Shown here: piece by piece, positions 50,880 through 51,420 of the stretch
How the letters are laid out: the number at the start of each line of letters is the position of its first letter
Position numbering within the stretch: position 1 is the first letter of the stretch
NCBI GenBank assembly: GCA_028818795.1
Contig: JAPPND010000070.1
Location: forward strand, 1 to 51,420
Direction: 5' to 3'
Length of the DNA: 51,420 bases
DNA from: Gammaproteobacteria bacterium
Lineage (GTDB): Bacteria > Pseudomonadota > Gammaproteobacteria > Pseudomonadales > Azotimanducaceae
Position numbers and translations under genes: made by a program
The notes under the pieces: generated by a model
Database searches by the model: none
What the model was told of the DNA's origin: nothing
The model's input: only the letters and a program-made list of their open reading frames with translations

Positions 50880-50969
50880 GTAGGGGCGGGGCTCGTCCCC
50901 CCCCCCGTGTTCGCCCCACCACCAGCTTCGGTTCCGTCAACGCGGGCGACCAAAAGGGTCGCCCCTACG
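50880..50969. repeat. REPIN-like palindrome pair 4
   Basis: GTAGGGGCGGGGCTCGTCCC at the left and GGGCGACC-AAAA-GGGTCGCCCCTACGG at the right. Here the right half is of the GGCGACC type rather than the GGGACGGG type. A run of ten C lies in the left half. It follows the thioredoxin-like gene. Confidence 0.78.
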
Positions 50970-51079
50970 GCCTCGTCGGTCTGTGGCGGCGCCTCGCTAG
51001 CGTTCGTCACGCAGGTCCGCAGGTCGGGTGCTGAGTTGGCCTCCGAATCATCAGGGTGTCAACCACGACAGGGCTTCGA

Positions 51080-51300
51080 AGGGACACCCACCGTAGAGGG
51101 CTTCGAAGAGGCCTCGCAGAGGGCCTCGCAGAGGACACCCACCGTCGCGGACCTCGCAAGGTGTTAGGCGCCACGCAAAACTGACGGCTCCGTTTCCTGG
51201 GGTCTCGCCAAGTCCTTAGCCGACACCGAAACTGACCCCTCGAAGGGGAGGGCCTCGGAAGGGACACCCGCAGGGGCCTCGCAAGGGACACCCACCGTCC
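51080..51300 (+). repeat. Array F of the GGGACACCCACC repeat
   Basis: Exact copies start at 51081 and 51285; GGACACCCACC lies at 51133 and a degenerate copy (GGGACACCCGCA) at 51261. Spacers share CCTCGCAAGG or CTTCGAAG. Orientation is that of arrays A and B. I see no gene between 50870 and the window's end. Confidence 0.85.
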
Positions 51301-51420
51301 CTTTCCCCGCTTATCTGTCGGACGGCTGCAAGGTGCGACTCCTTGCGCTGGTCTCCCTCGGCGCGGGCAGAGGCCCGGACGTGGCGCGGACCACAACACA
51401 AGCCACCACCGAGCCCCCAA

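Overview
The window is GC-rich DNA from a Gram-negative bacterium. TonB-dependent receptors, lipoproteins with clear lipoboxes, an ECF sigma/FecR pair, P-II and multihaem cytochromes make a gammaproteobacterium the most likely host. A marine or host-associated life-style is plausible from the sulfatase/sulfotransferase and the many receptors. Taxonomy is inferred from gene types only; no rRNA is present.

Layout. Bases 1-7000 hold an SCP2-like protein, a sulfotransferase with a DUF1214-like tail, a translationally coupled sulfatase, two luciferase-like oxidoreductases and an SDR with a degenerate active site. Together these look like a set acting on lipophilic, possibly sulfated, compounds. 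Bases 7448-14866 hold a DUF2339 membrane protein, then a minus-strand operon in which a GPP34 domain is fused to a di-haem cytochrome b-like membrane domain, followed by an undecahaem cytochrome c and a DUF3365 mono-haem protein. A divergent bactofilin and a methyltransferase-like gene follow. Bases 14900-17000 are a scarred stretch: a frameshifted DUF1538 remnant, tRNA-Gly(GCC), a split-barrel protein, and a membrane protein cut off by a truncated REP-associated transposase. Bases 17291-23602 are a minus-strand operon of SDR, phytanoyl-CoA dioxygenase-like protein and two ABC exporters. A transposase-like gene lacking its catalytic Glu sits at 23732-25150.

Bases 25181-41298 are the most striking part. 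Three paralogous TonB receptors alternate with three seven-bladed FG-GAP/ASPIC-UnbV lipoproteins and a TPR lipoprotein. Each receptor has the same promoter: a GGGGGAACTC box, 44-45 bp, then TTGACA-17-TACTAR. The cluster ends at a perfect 11-bp terminator hairpin. I read it as repeated outer-membrane uptake modules in which a surface beta-propeller may cap the receptor, by analogy with BtuB/BtuG.

Bases 41472-43517 hold a DUF1538 pair plus a P-II-like protein. Bases 44527-50869 hold a FecI/FecR-type sigma/anti-sigma pair, its STN-type TonB receptor and a thioredoxin-like lipoprotein.

Two interspersed repeat families run through the intergenic DNA. One is a non-palindromic 11/12-mer, GTGGGTGTCCC (reverse GGGACACCCAC), in six arrays with different spacers. 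The other is REPIN-like palindrome pairs bounded by GTAGGGG...CCCCTACG.
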